NCBI GenBank assembly: GCA_964530555.1
Contig: CAZHBD010000001.1
Location: 3,484 to 67,483 of the forward strand
Source: CAZHBD01 sp964530555
GTDB lineage: Bacteria > Patescibacteriota > Saccharimonadia > Saccharimonadales > AWTP1-31
Length of the DNA stretch: 64,000 nucleotides
Direction of reading: 5' to 3'
Numbering within the stretch: position 1 is the stretch's first letter; each line of letters starts with the position of its first letter. Below the pieces are notes generated by a model. It was not told where the DNA came from, ran no database searches, and worked only from the letters and a program-made list of their open reading frames with translations. The translations under genes were made by a program, and so were the position numbers. Of this stretch, positions 24,852 through 34,020 are shown in pieces.

Positions 24852-26242
24852 TTTGCCTTAAAGAGGTACAATGTTCTTTTTGTGCCTCGTATAGATTTTT
24901 GCTCGATCAACCTGTAGTATTTGTTGAAAGCGCTGATAAAACGGTCTTCAGTATAGTCACCAAATATATCTTTTCGGGTGGCGAGGAGCTTCTGGACCTG
25001 CGAATCATCTTTTGGCACAAATTCAATAAGCAGATAGTTGCCTAAGTCAGCAAAGTATCGAGCAATCAGGTCAAAGGGTAAATTGTTCGATATGGCCAGG
25101 TGGTGAATGAGAGCTAAAGCCATGACCAGGTCCGAGTGAAAGCGTTGCTGAATTGTGCCACGTTCATTGTTGGCCCAGCCCAGGGCGCCGCCTGGATTTG
25201 TGAGGTCAATAAGCATGGGGAGCATCTGTGTTTCGTTGAGCCGTTTGGTAACTTGATAATTTTTCTCCACGGCTACTGGGTCAATGTCGGTGCATATTGT
25301 TTCGACTTTGAGTTTGTGTAACGCTCGACTATAGCGACCATCATTCCCGCCCAGATCAAGTGCCGTCTTAAGACCCAGCGGTTTAATGAGGCTTGTAACA
25401 AGTTTTGCTTTCCTTACTTCAGACTCATCTGAGTAATTAGTATTGTTATAGTAATCGCCCCATTCGGTTTTAGGCATTGGAGCGTGTAGTTTGGTGATCA
25501 TTCGTTCTAGGCTACCAAGTATGCCAAGCAGCCCGTTGAGGGTGACTTTTCGGTTGGCTTGTTGGTGACTGTTGGCTTTGGCTTGTTGGGCTCGACCATG
25601 TAACACGATGTGCATAATTACTGCTGGTCGAACTCGCACTGCGCGGGGCAATAGCTTGCTAGTGAGATCGAGTGGTATACCATCGAGATTATCACGGAGG
25701 AGTTGCTGCAAGCGGATATCGGTGGACTGCATCAGTAAGAGTGGTGCCAAAAAATGCTGGCAAAACTGACGATACGCTTGCCAAGGTTGGCCTTCATGAT
25801 AGGCTTCAAATGACAAGGTATCGATAAACACTGGCTTACCGTGAAGAAATTGGACATTGTAAGCACTGGCATCCTTTAGGGTCATACCATGTTGCAGAGC
25901 AATGGTTTGGATCTTCAAGGTTAACAATGCGGCATCCTTCAGTTGGCTAAATGACCACTCAAAAGGATAAGAGATAACCGGAATCTGCTGTGGGCAAAGA
26001 ACTTTGTAAGCGCCTTTAGTAGAACTTTGTTTGGAGCGATCCTCCTTGTGCGGCACCAGCAGATTTTCGTGTACTAAAGCGTCATACAAGCCAGAATTCA
26101 TGAACAGCTCGTAATCTGGTTTTCCGGCATTATTGATTTGTCTATATATCTTCCCTCGAGTGTCAAAAAAAACAAAACCTGCAGGATCGCGAAACGAAGC
26201 GGCTAAAGAATTGCCGGCCGGCTTACTTTTTGGTTTTTTCAT
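24848..26242 (-). CDS. SAM methyltransferase with N-terminal kinase-like region
   Basis: A 464-residue protein. The C-terminal half has a class I methyltransferase core, ALDLGGNDGRYSRALHKL (about residues 292-310), then an acidic CTDIDP motif. The N-terminal 200 residues contain HGMTLKDASAYNVQFLHG and PVFIDTLSF, shaped like the catalytic D..N loop and metal D of aminoglycoside-phosphotransferase-like kinases. Similar two-part proteins (NoeA-like) occur in glycan clusters. ATG 26242 (or 26248) is chosen since it overlaps the small upstream gene; earlier in-frame starts would overlap it fully. Translationally coupled to the sulfatase-like gene. Confidence 0.82.
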   Translation of the reverse strand: MKKPKSKPAGNSLAASFRDPAGFVFFDTRGKIYRQINNAGKPDYELFMNSGLYDALVHENLLVPHKEDRSKQSSTKGAYKVLCPQQIPVISYPFEWSFSQLKDAALLTLKIQTIALQHGMTLKDASAYNVQFLHGKPVFIDTLSFEAYHEGQPWQAYRQFCQHFLAPLLLMQSTDIRLQQLLRDNLDGIPLDLTSKLLPRAVRVRPAVIMHIVLHGRAQQAKANSHQQANRKVTLNGLLGILGSLERMITKLHAPMPKTEWGDYYNNTNYSDESEVRKAKLVTSLIKPLGLKTALDLGGNDGRYSRALHKLKVETICTDIDPVAVEKNYQVTKRLNETQMLPMLIDLTNPGGALGWANNERGTIQQRFHSDLVMALALIHHLAISNNLPFDLIARYFADLGNYLLIEFVPKDDSQVQKLLATRKDIFGDYTEDRFISAFNKYYRLIEQKSIRGTKRTLYLFKAK

Positions 26243-26393
26243 TAGCATTGTTTGACGAATCGACTCGTCGTATTTTAGTGATAATTTTCCCAAACGAACT
26301 GCGGAAAACCACCCCCACTGCCAATGCTGCACCAAGTACCGCTTGTATAAACATACTCCCAGTACCGGCATCAATATAAGCAAAATGTAACAA
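26223..26393 (-). CDS. Small membrane protein (YIDAGTGS type), 56 residues
   Basis: A short protein beginning LHFAYIDAGTGSMFIQAVLG, followed by one hydrophobic helix (AVLGAALAVGVVF) and a basic tail ending NANEKTKK. The 'YIDPGTGS' small membrane protein is often encoded just before sulfatase-like and methyltransferase genes in polysaccharide loci, as here. TTG 26393 is preferred because AGGAGGG sits 6 nt before it; a TTG at 26420 lies upstream of that site. TATAAT (minus strand, about 26413-26418) gives a promoter. It overlaps the methyltransferase start. Confidence 0.75.
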   Translation of the reverse strand: MLHFAYIDAGTGSMFIQAVLGAALAVGVVFRSSFGKIITKIRRVDSSNNANEKTKK

Positions 26394-26425
26394 GTAAAAC
26401 CCTCCTATTGGTAGTACCAATTATA

Positions 26426-27451
26426 CTATACTTTTGACTTTGCAAGGGTTTGTTGCCAGCGCCAGGCGTCGACTAGTGCCTCGCCGAGCGTCTTTTCTGA
26501 TCTCCAATCTAAGAGCCGATTGGCTTTTTCAACCGCAGCATACGAAGCAACAATGTCGCCAGGGCGGCGCTTGCCAATAACGTAGGGAACTTTTTGGTCG
26601 GTTACTTTTTCAAACGTTTGTATAACTTCTAGTACACTGCTGCCGACACCGGTGCCAACATTACAAAAATCATACGATCCTGCAGCTTGGCTAGTAATGT
26701 ACTCCATTGCTTTTATGTGGGCTTTCGCGAGGTCGACCACATGAATGTAGTCCCGGATGCACGTGCCATCAGGTGTTGGATAATCATCGCCAAAGACAGT
26801 TAACTGTTCTCGCCAGCCAGCAACAGTTTGAGTGATAAATGGTACTAGAATCGATGGTACGCCTCGTGGCAGCTCGCCAATAAGACCAGACGGGTGCGCG
26901 CCTATTGGGTTAAAGTAGCGAAGTGCCATAGCTCGTAGACGCGAGCTCGCTTGAGTAGAGTCGCGCAGTATTTCTTCGTCCATTTGTTTAGTAGCCCCGT
27001 AAGGTGACGCAGCCGGCTTAATGGGTGAATCTTCGGTCAGCGGTAGAGCATCGGCTTCACCATAGACGGTGCAAGACGATGAAAATATTATGCTGATTGG
27101 TTTTTGAGTGTCCTCTAGTTCTTTCAGCAAAGTTACAAAGCCGCTGACGTTGTTTTCGTAATATTTGAGCGGTTGTTTCACCGATTCGCCAACTGCCTTA
27201 AAGGCTGCAAAGTGGATAACGCCCTCAATAGATTCTGTATCTAAAACTCGGCGTAATAATTCGCGATCTTGAAAGTCGCCTTCATAGAGCATTGGTTTTT
27301 GTTTGGTAATGTTGGTAATCCCCTTGATGACACCTGGTTCGGAATTGCTAAAATTATCGATAATAATCGGCCGGTAACCCGCAGCAATTAGCTCCACGAC
27401 CGTGTGTGAGCCAATAAAACCACAACCACCTGTAACCAAAACATTTTTCAC
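26426..27451 (-). CDS. galE: UDP-glucose 4-epimerase
   Basis: Interconverts UDP-glucose and UDP-galactose (or the GlcNAc/GalNAc pair) for polysaccharide synthesis. The 341-residue SDR enzyme has the NAD-binding VTGGCGFIGSHTVVEL at the N-terminus, GVIHFAAFKAVGESV, Ser-Ser-(Cys)-Thr near 126-130, the catalytic SPYGATKQMDE (YxxxK) and RYFNPIGAHPSGLIGE, all GalE hallmarks. Its ATG overlaps the stop of the GT4 gene. Last gene of the LCP-ligase-PGT-GT4-galE unit. Confidence 0.96.
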   Translation of the reverse strand: MKNVLVTGGCGFIGSHTVVELIAAGYRPIIIDNFSNSEPGVIKGITNITKQKPMLYEGDFQDRELLRRVLDTESIEGVIHFAAFKAVGESVKQPLKYYENNVSGFVTLLKELEDTQKPISIIFSSSCTVYGEADALPLTEDSPIKPAASPYGATKQMDEEILRDSTQASSRLRAMALRYFNPIGAHPSGLIGELPRGVPSILVPFITQTVAGWREQLTVFGDDYPTPDGTCIRDYIHVVDLAKAHIKAMEYITSQAAGSYDFCNVGTGVGSSVLEVIQTFEKVTDQKVPYVIGKRRPGDIVASYAAVEKANRLLDWRSEKTLGEALVDAWRWQQTLAKSKV

Positions 27452-28542
27452 TGAGATACCTTGCTAGCAACGAGCTGTTTAAATTCTTCGCGGAAGCGCT
27501 CAGCTCGATATTGGTGAGCATACTTGGCGATCACTTCGGCATCAAATTTTTTTAGATCAAACTGCTTGAGTACATCGACTAGGCTTGTGACACTTTGCTC
27601 GTCAAAAAATAACCCAGTTTTTCCTGGCAAAACATAATCCAGCGCTCCCCCAGCTTTGTAGGCAATCACCGGAGTACCGCTAGCCATAGCCTCGACGGGG
27701 GCGATCCCAAAATCTTCGAGAGCCGCAAAGAGAAAAGCTTCAGCGGAAGCCAGTCTCGCGGCGACTACCTCGTCTGGTGCAGTAGTGTTGAAACGGATCG
27801 TTGGTCCGGCCAATGAAGTAAGACGGGGTAGATCTGGACCACGGCCAATGACTAGAAGCGGCATCTGTAGTTGATTACAGGCTTCAATTAAGATGTCTAG
27901 CTTTTTATTTGGCACCAAACGACTGACTGTCACAAAGCCTGAGCGGACCTTGTTCTTTCGTTGCTTTTCGAAGCGCTCAATTGCAACGGGAGGATGTATG
28001 ATGACGGAATTACGTTTGTAGTAGTGTTTAATATCCTGCTGAATGTGTTTTGAGTTGGCAATAATTACATCAGGCTTTTGGGCTGCAGCATAATCGTGCT
28101 TTTTCAATGGACCAACCAATAACCCCAGACCGAGCCGGGCAAGTGGACTGAATATGCCAAAGCCGGGTTGTTTCATGTATTGTTCGTAGTGTCGCCAATA
28201 AAAGTGGGTTGGGCTGTGGCAATAGCAGATGTGTAGCGCGCCGTTTCGGACGTTTACATCTTTCGCCTCGCCATTACCTGCGCTACTGATTACAATGTCG
28301 TAGGCTTGGAGATTAAGCCTTCTGAACCAGTATCTCCTAAGCGGGGGTATAAACTTTCTGAGCTTGCCAAAGGGCCAGTGCTGCAGATAGCCGGTGACTA
28401 CTTTGTCATCGAGTTTTTTACGCCACTCGTCGCTACAGTAAGACGTATAAATAGGTGCTTCGGGGTACAGTGTATGTAATTCTTGAACAACACGCTCTGC
28501 GCCACCACCAACCAACCAATCGTGGACGATGGCAACTTTCAC
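27448..28542 (-). CDS. Glycosyltransferase family 4 (WbaZ-like)
   Basis: A 364-residue GT-B transferase. It starts VAIVHDWLVGGGAERVVQEL, the acceptor-side motif of WbaZ/mannosyltransferase-like GT4 enzymes, and has GFVTVSRLVPNKKLDILIEA, then EDFGIAPVEAMASGTPVIAY with the E-x7-E pair. It overlaps both neighbours by 4 nt and follows the initiating sugar-phosphate transferase, so it may add the second sugar of the repeat unit. Confidence 0.92.
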   Translation of the reverse strand: MKVAIVHDWLVGGGAERVVQELHTLYPEAPIYTSYCSDEWRKKLDDKVVTGYLQHWPFGKLRKFIPPLRRYWFRRLNLQAYDIVISSAGNGEAKDVNVRNGALHICYCHSPTHFYWRHYEQYMKQPGFGIFSPLARLGLGLLVGPLKKHDYAAAQKPDVIIANSKHIQQDIKHYYKRNSVIIHPPVAIERFEKQRKNKVRSGFVTVSRLVPNKKLDILIEACNQLQMPLLVIGRGPDLPRLTSLAGPTIRFNTTAPDEVVAARLASAEAFLFAALEDFGIAPVEAMASGTPVIAYKAGGALDYVLPGKTGLFFDEQSVTSLVDVLKQFDLKKFDAEVIAKYAHQYRAERFREEFKQLVASKVSQ

Positions 28543-29987
28543 GGTTCGAAAACACCATTAACTACTGTTCGTACGGTCTTTAACAAGATCGTTATATCGA
28601 GCCAGAAGCTCCAGTTTTGTACATAGTAAGTATCCAACTTGCGTCGCTCATCAAAGCTGATTTCTCGCCGGCCCGACACTTGAGCTAGGCCGGTAATCCC
28701 AGATTTAACACTCAGGATGGTGTGTTTTTTGGCATACTCATCGAGCTCACGAGGTACTAAGGCTCGTGGGCCAACCAAGCTGATGTCTCCCTTAAGGACG
28801 TTAAACAATTGCGGTAATTCATCGAGACTGGTTTTGCGAATAAAGCTACCAACTGGGGTGACGCGAAAATCTTTATCGAGCTTGTCGCCATTTTTTCGGT
28901 ATTCTTCAATAAGTTCCGGTTTGCCCACCATGCGGAAGACTTCTTCATCGGTTTTACCATCAAACTTTGCATAGTGCGAGCGGAATTTGTAGACTTTGAA
29001 GACTTGGTTAAAGCGTGTCAGCCGATTTTGCTGCACGCCCCGCATGATCATCGGCCCTTTGGGGTCGTTAAGTTTTACGGCAATTGCGACTAACAACATG
29101 ATAGGGCTACTGAGAACAATCAGAATACTGCTTGCGAAAATATCAAACAAACGCTTTACGACACGTCCCCAGCCTATAAGTGGCGTTTGGTGTACAGCGA
29201 TCATGGGAATGGAGCGAAACAGGTCTACGACGATGTTGCCAACAAACAGATCGCTATTGCCGGGAATAAATCTGTAGGCCATATGATTGGCTTGAGCATA
29301 ATCTAAAATCACGCTGTTCTTGGTTGAGTTTGGGTACAGTTCTGTCTGAATGATGCTGTATATGCTACCTGTTTTGAGATTCTCGCAGGCTTCGGCAAAA
29401 GTGGCGAAGACTTTAAACCCATGGAGCCCAGCCAGTTTTTCCCTCTCGCCAACCACTGCTACAACTTTGTACCCAGAATTACGTGTATCCAGTAGGGACT
29501 CAATAAGCTCGCGGGCCAAGGGGTTGTCGCCGACAATCAGCACTCGATTCACACCAATACCGTAACGGTATAGTTCAATACGTAAGATACGTAGCAGTGT
29601 ACGGGTAATAAGCAGGAACCCAAACCCAATACCCAAGGCATAGATGGGGACTAAACGGGCAGGGAAGAGGTTTTCAGGTGAGACAAAATCGTAGCCAATA
29701 ACAACCAGGATCCCCAAAAATGAACCGATCAAAAGGCGACCAAGTTCAGAAAAGCGCTTTTCATAAACTGCCTGGTTATACAGGCCAATAAAGCCGTGGA
29801 CCAAAATCCACAATGGTAATACCGTAACAAAGGCCCAAAAATATGTGCGTGCCGGTATAGCTGTGATTAGCGGACGAGTATCAAACTTAACGCGCAAGAT
29901 ATACGCCAAGCTGAATGCGGCCAGAAGCGCCAAGAAATCTCCTATAACGAGCAGAACGGTGTATGGCAGGTTGCTGTTATTTTTCAT
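28539..29987 (-). CDS. Polyprenyl glycosylphosphotransferase (initiating sugar transferase)
   Basis: Starts glycan assembly by moving a sugar-1-phosphate from an NDP-sugar to undecaprenyl phosphate. The 482-residue protein has four to five N-terminal TM helices, a Rossmann-like CoA-binding-3 domain (NRVLIVGDNPLARELIESL) and the C-terminal bacterial sugar transferase domain: VKRLFDIFASSILIVLSSP, FKVYKFRSH, RKTSLDELPQLFNVLKGDIS, LVGPRAL and SVKSGITGLAQVSGRREI. The usual GPVFFxQxR segment is altered to GPMIMRGVQQNRL. Glucose, galactose or GlcNAc are possible donors. Confidence 0.94.
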   Translation of the reverse strand: MKNNSNLPYTVLLVIGDFLALLAAFSLAYILRVKFDTRPLITAIPARTYFWAFVTVLPLWILVHGFIGLYNQAVYEKRFSELGRLLIGSFLGILVVIGYDFVSPENLFPARLVPIYALGIGFGFLLITRTLLRILRIELYRYGIGVNRVLIVGDNPLARELIESLLDTRNSGYKVVAVVGEREKLAGLHGFKVFATFAEACENLKTGSIYSIIQTELYPNSTKNSVILDYAQANHMAYRFIPGNSDLFVGNIVVDLFRSIPMIAVHQTPLIGWGRVVKRLFDIFASSILIVLSSPIMLLVAIAVKLNDPKGPMIMRGVQQNRLTRFNQVFKVYKFRSHYAKFDGKTDEEVFRMVGKPELIEEYRKNGDKLDKDFRVTPVGSFIRKTSLDELPQLFNVLKGDISLVGPRALVPRELDEYAKKHTILSVKSGITGLAQVSGRREISFDERRKLDTYYVQNWSFWLDITILLKTVRTVVNGVFEP

Positions 29988-30008
29988 AGGCTAACTTCTC
30001 TCATTGTA

Positions 30009-31343
30009 TCACTTTGCCCGGGAACTTCGACTAGGCATCGGCGGAGTGTCTTTTGGTGCCACCAGTGTTAGGCCCACAAAGAAGCCTGTCAGAATGGTGA
30101 CGGGGAAGTTGCTCCACACGGGAATCACTAGGCTAGCAGCAAACAGTCCTACTAGACCAGAGCTGACTGGTTTGGCGTAAGGTGAGTTAGATGAACGAAC
30201 TAACTGAAGAGTCAAGATGAACAGTGTCATGAAGAAAGTAACCCCAAGCCAACCATATTGAACCCCGATATCAAGCAAAGCGCTCTCTGATTCAATTGAG
30301 GGCCCATCTTGAAGCGCAGCGCCTACTGCCCCAGCGCTACCTGGACCACTGCCCCAAGGATGACGTGCAATATATTCGACTCCCTGTCTCTTGGCGGAGA
30401 TGTGCTGGCTGGTAGAGTCGCTGGAGTCACTCTTGTGTAGGATAAACTGATCGAACACATTGCTCTGCGCGGCAACTACCAGCCCTAATGTAAGCAAACT
30501 CAGAGCGCCAGCAATAAGTGCAACGCTATAATTGCGTAGGGCTTTCCTGAGCTTTGGCGTCACCAACACCAAGCAGGCGCTACCAACACTAGCCGCCAGT
30601 AATGCGCTACGTGAAAAAGTCAGAGCAAGTAAGGTTACTAAACTGCCAACAGAGGTTAAAAACAGATTTTTGTAGCGTGTTGTTCGTACCAAACTAGCAT
30701 ACATCGCAACCAAAAGCGGGATGACTAGTAAGGCTCCTAGCTCGTTTGGGTTGCGGGCAAATCCCCGCGTGCGCAACCAGCCGCTGGTGCCGCCGGTTCG
30801 CAAGATTGTCTCGCCGCCGCACTGCCCATAGCCTAGCCAGCTATCAACGTGTTGGTGCAAGCCAGCCGCATATAGCAATACAGCGAGGACCGAGAACAGT
30901 CCAAAACTTAAAACGATCGTCTCAGTCAGTGCCGCCGGTTTCGTCTTAGGAGAATTCGTATCGGCAATCTGTAAAATTACCCAAAACAGCACAGTGTCTA
31001 GAAGTAGAGCGAGCAGTGTTTCGCGCAGGCTGGCATGAGTCTGCCAACCACGAAGCAAAATCCAGCCACTGTAGCTACATAACAGTATGCAGAATACTAG
31101 TAAGCGGCGGTTTTGCTTAATCTGCTGCAGTGGCTTTCTCTGCCGGATCTGTAATGCCCAAATACCACCAATTTCGAAAGCAAATAAAAGGAGAATGATA
31201 TCTGCAATACGTCCAGCTTGTGCACAGTCAGTTATTTTTTGGACAAGCGAAGAGGTTACTCCGTGGACAAACAGAAGACTAGCAAGGGCTACAAGGAAGA
31301 ACCCGTAAGGGCGACTACCAAGTTGCGTCAGTCTTCTGAACAT
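30009..31343 (-). CDS. O-antigen ligase/polymerase-like membrane protein
   Basis: A 444-residue protein with about 11 TM segments and a large outside loop holding RTRGFARNPNELGALLVIP and HPWGSGPGSAGAVG, the Wzy_C/WaaL pattern. It would polymerise or ligate lipid-linked glycan at the outer face. It overlaps the LCP gene by 29 nt and is followed 21 nt later by the initiating transferase. Whether it is polymerase or ligase cannot be told from sequence alone. Confidence 0.87.
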   Translation of the reverse strand: MFRRLTQLGSRPYGFFLVALASLLFVHGVTSSLVQKITDCAQAGRIADIILLLFAFEIGGIWALQIRQRKPLQQIKQNRRLLVFCILLCSYSGWILLRGWQTHASLRETLLALLLDTVLFWVILQIADTNSPKTKPAALTETIVLSFGLFSVLAVLLYAAGLHQHVDSWLGYGQCGGETILRTGGTSGWLRTRGFARNPNELGALLVIPLLVAMYASLVRTTRYKNLFLTSVGSLVTLLALTFSRSALLAASVGSACLVLVTPKLRKALRNYSVALIAGALSLLTLGLVVAAQSNVFDQFILHKSDSSDSTSQHISAKRQGVEYIARHPWGSGPGSAGAVGAALQDGPSIESESALLDIGVQYGWLGVTFFMTLFILTLQLVRSSNSPYAKPVSSGLVGLFAASLVIPVWSNFPVTILTGFFVGLTLVAPKDTPPMPSRSSRAK

Positions 31344-33006
31344 AATCGGTCCCCAAGATTATGACAAAGTCAGCTTGCGGCGATTGCGAGGTTGACGAAG
31401 ATTGTTGACTATCTGTTGAAGCAGGCTTAGCACCCGAGGGCATGTCAGTAATCGGCACGGTACCAAATCGTTGCGATAAGTAGCGATAAGTGAACGGTTT
31501 ATCAGCCTGGGTCTGCTTGACAACTACTGTTTTTGACTGGATGCTAGCACTACTGTCTTTGCTGAGTATCTTGTATCCATAGCCAGCTAAAACATCGGCT
31601 ACTAAGGTTGCTGCCCCGGCACGCCCCGAGCCGTTATAGACGGCTACTGTTGGTTCTTCACGCTTGAGGAAGGGATCGATCATGTTATTGCGGGTATAGG
31701 CACGGATTTTTGAGTAATCATTGAGCCCCGCAGTGGGTCTGACAACTGATTGATTACCAACCATGCCGGTCGATACCAGTGGACCATCAGGTTTTGCGAG
31801 ATCAAGTGATTTTATCTTGTTGTCGGGTAAATCTTTGGCTTTACCAAACAGCGTTTTTGCTTCATCGACGGTTAAATCGGTACGGATATTCTTTTGAATT
31901 GCGTTGGCGAGACTATTCAGGCGTACAGGGTTGGCTACAATGCCACTCGTGGTTGCTTTGTCGCGCATAGCAATGATAAGTTGTCGTTGTCGCTCACTGC
32001 GGTCAAAGTCACCCCTTGTGCTGCCATGGCGTGAACGAGCATATTGTAGCGCTCGCGCGCCATCCATGTGCTGTTGCCCAGCCCTAAAGAAATAGTTGGT
32101 GTAATAGTCGTTAATTGCCTCGGGGACGGTTATGTCGACTCCACCCAGTGCATTCACGACGTCGCGGAAGGCTTTGAAGTCGAGCAATACGTATTTATGA
32201 ACAGGTACGCCCGCGACCAAGCGTGAAGCGGCGATCGCTGCTTTGACGCCTTCTTTTTCAGCGTCATCTTTGTTCATGCCTTTGTAAGTCGCTTGTTCGA
32301 GGCCGGTGTTATAGACAGAGTTAATCTTGCTACTACTGTACCCGCTGTTTTGTACCCACATATCTCGAGGAATACTAAGCATCGCAGCTTCTTTGGTCTC
32401 CAAATCCACGCTGGCTACAATAATTGTGTCTGTCAGATTCGGTGCATCGTTCTCATCACCACCCCGCCCCAAGATGAGAATATTTAGACGACCATCGCCT
32501 TCGGTATTTACTTTGTCTGGGGTGATCTTATCATTGAGCGCCGCTGATGATGCATTGCCAACGGTCTTGGAGAAAACAGAGTGCAGAAAACTGTACAATC
32601 GAATCCCCAACGCGGCACCAAGCCCGAGTAAAATAATGAAACTAATGAGGAAGACTTTAAATTTACGCGATCGATTTTTCCACCAACGGCGTAGCTTACC
32701 CGGTTCTCGTTTTTCTTTCTTTGATTTATGTCGTGGCTCGGGCCGAATTGATTTGGCGAATTCGTTGCCAGTATCCACTTTTGAAAAATCACTCAAGTCC
32801 GACTCAGGCTCAACTGGTGCTTTGGCCGTAGCTTCTCTTTGGGGAGTAATAGAGCGACGACTTGTTTGGGTAGGGGTGAAGCCTTCAGGGAGATCTTTGG
32901 CGCCGCGATAATACGTCGGCATGCCAATTTGCCGCCGACCGCTGGGGAGAATACCGTCGACTGACTCGCGTGAGGCTCGTTTTTTGGGGCCCTTAAAGTT
33001 CGGCAT
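31315..33006 (-). CDS. LytR-CpsA-Psr family glycopolymer transferase
   Basis: LCP enzymes move undecaprenyl-pyrophosphate-linked polymers onto peptidoglycan or proteins. The 563-residue protein has a long charged N-tail (to about 125), one TM helix (VFLISFIILLGLGAALGI), the LCP domain (LNILILGRGGDENDAPNLTD, MLSIPRDMWV, RSRHGSTRGDFDRSERQR) with pyrophosphate-binding Arg and Asp residues, and a C-terminal LytR_C domain (VAVYNGSGRAGAATLVADVL). ATG 33006 follows TGCTATAAT by 9 nt. It is first in the ligase/PGT/GT4/galE unit. Confidence 0.95.
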   Translation of the reverse strand: MPNFKGPKKRASRESVDGILPSGRRQIGMPTYYRGAKDLPEGFTPTQTSRRSITPQREATAKAPVEPESDLSDFSKVDTGNEFAKSIRPEPRHKSKKEKREPGKLRRWWKNRSRKFKVFLISFIILLGLGAALGIRLYSFLHSVFSKTVGNASSAALNDKITPDKVNTEGDGRLNILILGRGGDENDAPNLTDTIIVASVDLETKEAAMLSIPRDMWVQNSGYSSSKINSVYNTGLEQATYKGMNKDDAEKEGVKAAIAASRLVAGVPVHKYVLLDFKAFRDVVNALGGVDITVPEAINDYYTNYFFRAGQQHMDGARALQYARSRHGSTRGDFDRSERQRQLIIAMRDKATTSGIVANPVRLNSLANAIQKNIRTDLTVDEAKTLFGKAKDLPDNKIKSLDLAKPDGPLVSTGMVGNQSVVRPTAGLNDYSKIRAYTRNNMIDPFLKREEPTVAVYNGSGRAGAATLVADVLAGYGYKILSKDSSASIQSKTVVVKQTQADKPFTYRYLSQRFGTVPITDMPSGAKPASTDSQQSSSTSQSPQADFVIILGTDYVQKTDATW

Positions 33007-33015
33007 ATGGATCAA

Positions 33016-33021
33016 ATTATA
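33016..33021 (-). promoter_or_regulatory. Extended -10 of leaderless promoter for the LCP gene
   Basis: On the minus strand TGC-TATAAT is followed by 9 nt and ATG 33006. It is a perfect extended -10 with no Shine-Dalgarno site and likely drives the LCP-to-galE unit. Confidence 0.7.
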
Positions 33022-33095
33022 GCATAAGAACTGCCGAAAAAACCGCTGATAACGCTGTAAACTGCTATACTGTGTATAAGATAAGCAAAACCATA

Positions 33096-33530
33096 ATGGC
33101 CAAACAACGCACAAAAGATAAATATCGACGTTTTACCCAGTTTGCCGAGTACTTAGTTAGTGGTGGAGCCTTCTTTTGGAGTGGCTATCTGATGTTCTTT
33201 TTCTGTGATCACTTACTCCACTGGGGTCTCTGGTGGGCCAAGCTCACGGCCAATGTCACAGGCTGGACAATTAACTATCTGTTACAGCGCTACTGGGTGT
33301 TCAACAATAAAAACCTAAAGAAGCAGCAGTCAAAGGTTACGCAACGTTATATCGCGTTGACCGCAGCCAACTTTGTCATCGATTACCTGATTGTGCGCAC
33401 TCTTAAGGCAGCTGGGCTAACCCCTTATCTCGGCCAGTTTGTATCGGCAGGCTTTTTCACCGGCTGGAACTACCTCTGGTATCGCTACTGGGTGTTCCCG
33501 GAGCGCAAAACGAAGCGAGCTAGAGTATGA
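33096..33530 (+). CDS. GtrA-like membrane protein
   Basis: A third GtrA-like protein, 144 residues, with four hydrophobic segments: AEYLVSGGAFFWSGYLMFF, the NYLLQRYWVFNNK turn, ALTAANFVIDYLIV and FTGWNYLWYRYWVF. Likely helps flip a lipid-linked sugar. The ATG at 33096 follows TGCTATACT (33063-33071) by 24 nt; a GTG at 33072 lies too close to that promoter to be the start. Its stop overlaps the ATG of the LexA-like gene (ATGA). Confidence 0.85.
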   Translation: MAKQRTKDKYRRFTQFAEYLVSGGAFFWSGYLMFFFCDHLLHWGLWWAKLTANVTGWTINYLLQRYWVFNNKNLKKQQSKVTQRYIALTAANFVIDYLIVRTLKAAGLTPYLGQFVSAGFFTGWNYLWYRYWVFPERKTKRARV

Positions 33531-34006
33531 AGCCTGCTAAGCCCGAGCCGCCAACGACTACCATTCGACCGACAAAAAAACAGCGCGAACTGCTGGGCTT
33601 TATCGATGCCTTTATTGCCGAGCATGGTTACAGTCCGAGCTACCGCGAGATTATGAAAGGACTTGAGTACACCTCTGTAGCAACTGTCTCACTACATGTT
33701 AATAGCCTTATTAAGCGAGGGCATTTACGCAAACGGGACTACTCGGCACGTTCGCTCGAAGTTGTTTCGCCTGGCGAAGCCAAGAAGATATCGACCAATC
33801 GTGTTAAGGAGTCGGAGGAGAAATGGCTGGTCAATAAAATTGAACATTTCTTTGCTGAAGCCGAGGCAGGTAAAGCAACTGAAGCCACCATGGACGGATT
33901 GTTTGTACTAGTTGGCGCACTTAAAGTCTTAGGCTTAGACGGAGCTGCGCAGTCGTTTATCCCACGCTTAAGCGAGCTAAAAAAGAAGCTGGGCGCGGGG
34001 AAATAG
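33527..34006 (+). CDS. LexA-like winged-helix protein lacking the protease domain
   Basis: A 159-residue protein. Residues about 12-75 match the LexA N-terminal DNA-binding domain: KKQRELLGFIDAFIAEHGYS, PSYREIMKGL, VATVSLHVNSLIKRGHL. LexA proteins normally continue into a S24 peptidase with an Ala-Gly cleavage site and a Ser/Lys dyad, but here the last 80 residues are helical (EEKWLVNKIEHFFAEAE, PRLSELKKKLGAG) with none of these. So it cannot be a self-cleaving SOS repressor in the usual way. Coupled to the GtrA gene and 14 nt before uppP. Confidence 0.82.
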   Translation: MKPAKPEPPTTTIRPTKKQRELLGFIDAFIAEHGYSPSYREIMKGLEYTSVATVSLHVNSLIKRGHLRKRDYSARSLEVVSPGEAKKISTNRVKESEEKWLVNKIEHFFAEAEAGKATEATMDGLFVLVGALKVLGLDGAAQSFIPRLSELKKKLGAGK

Positions 34007-34020
34007 CGTACCATTAGTTT

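Noticed and set aside
32327..32911. 194-codon plus-strand frame inside the LCP gene
   Set aside because: It lies antisense to a clear LCP coding region and its product is rich in Ser/Arg with no domain pattern, typical of a shadow frame.
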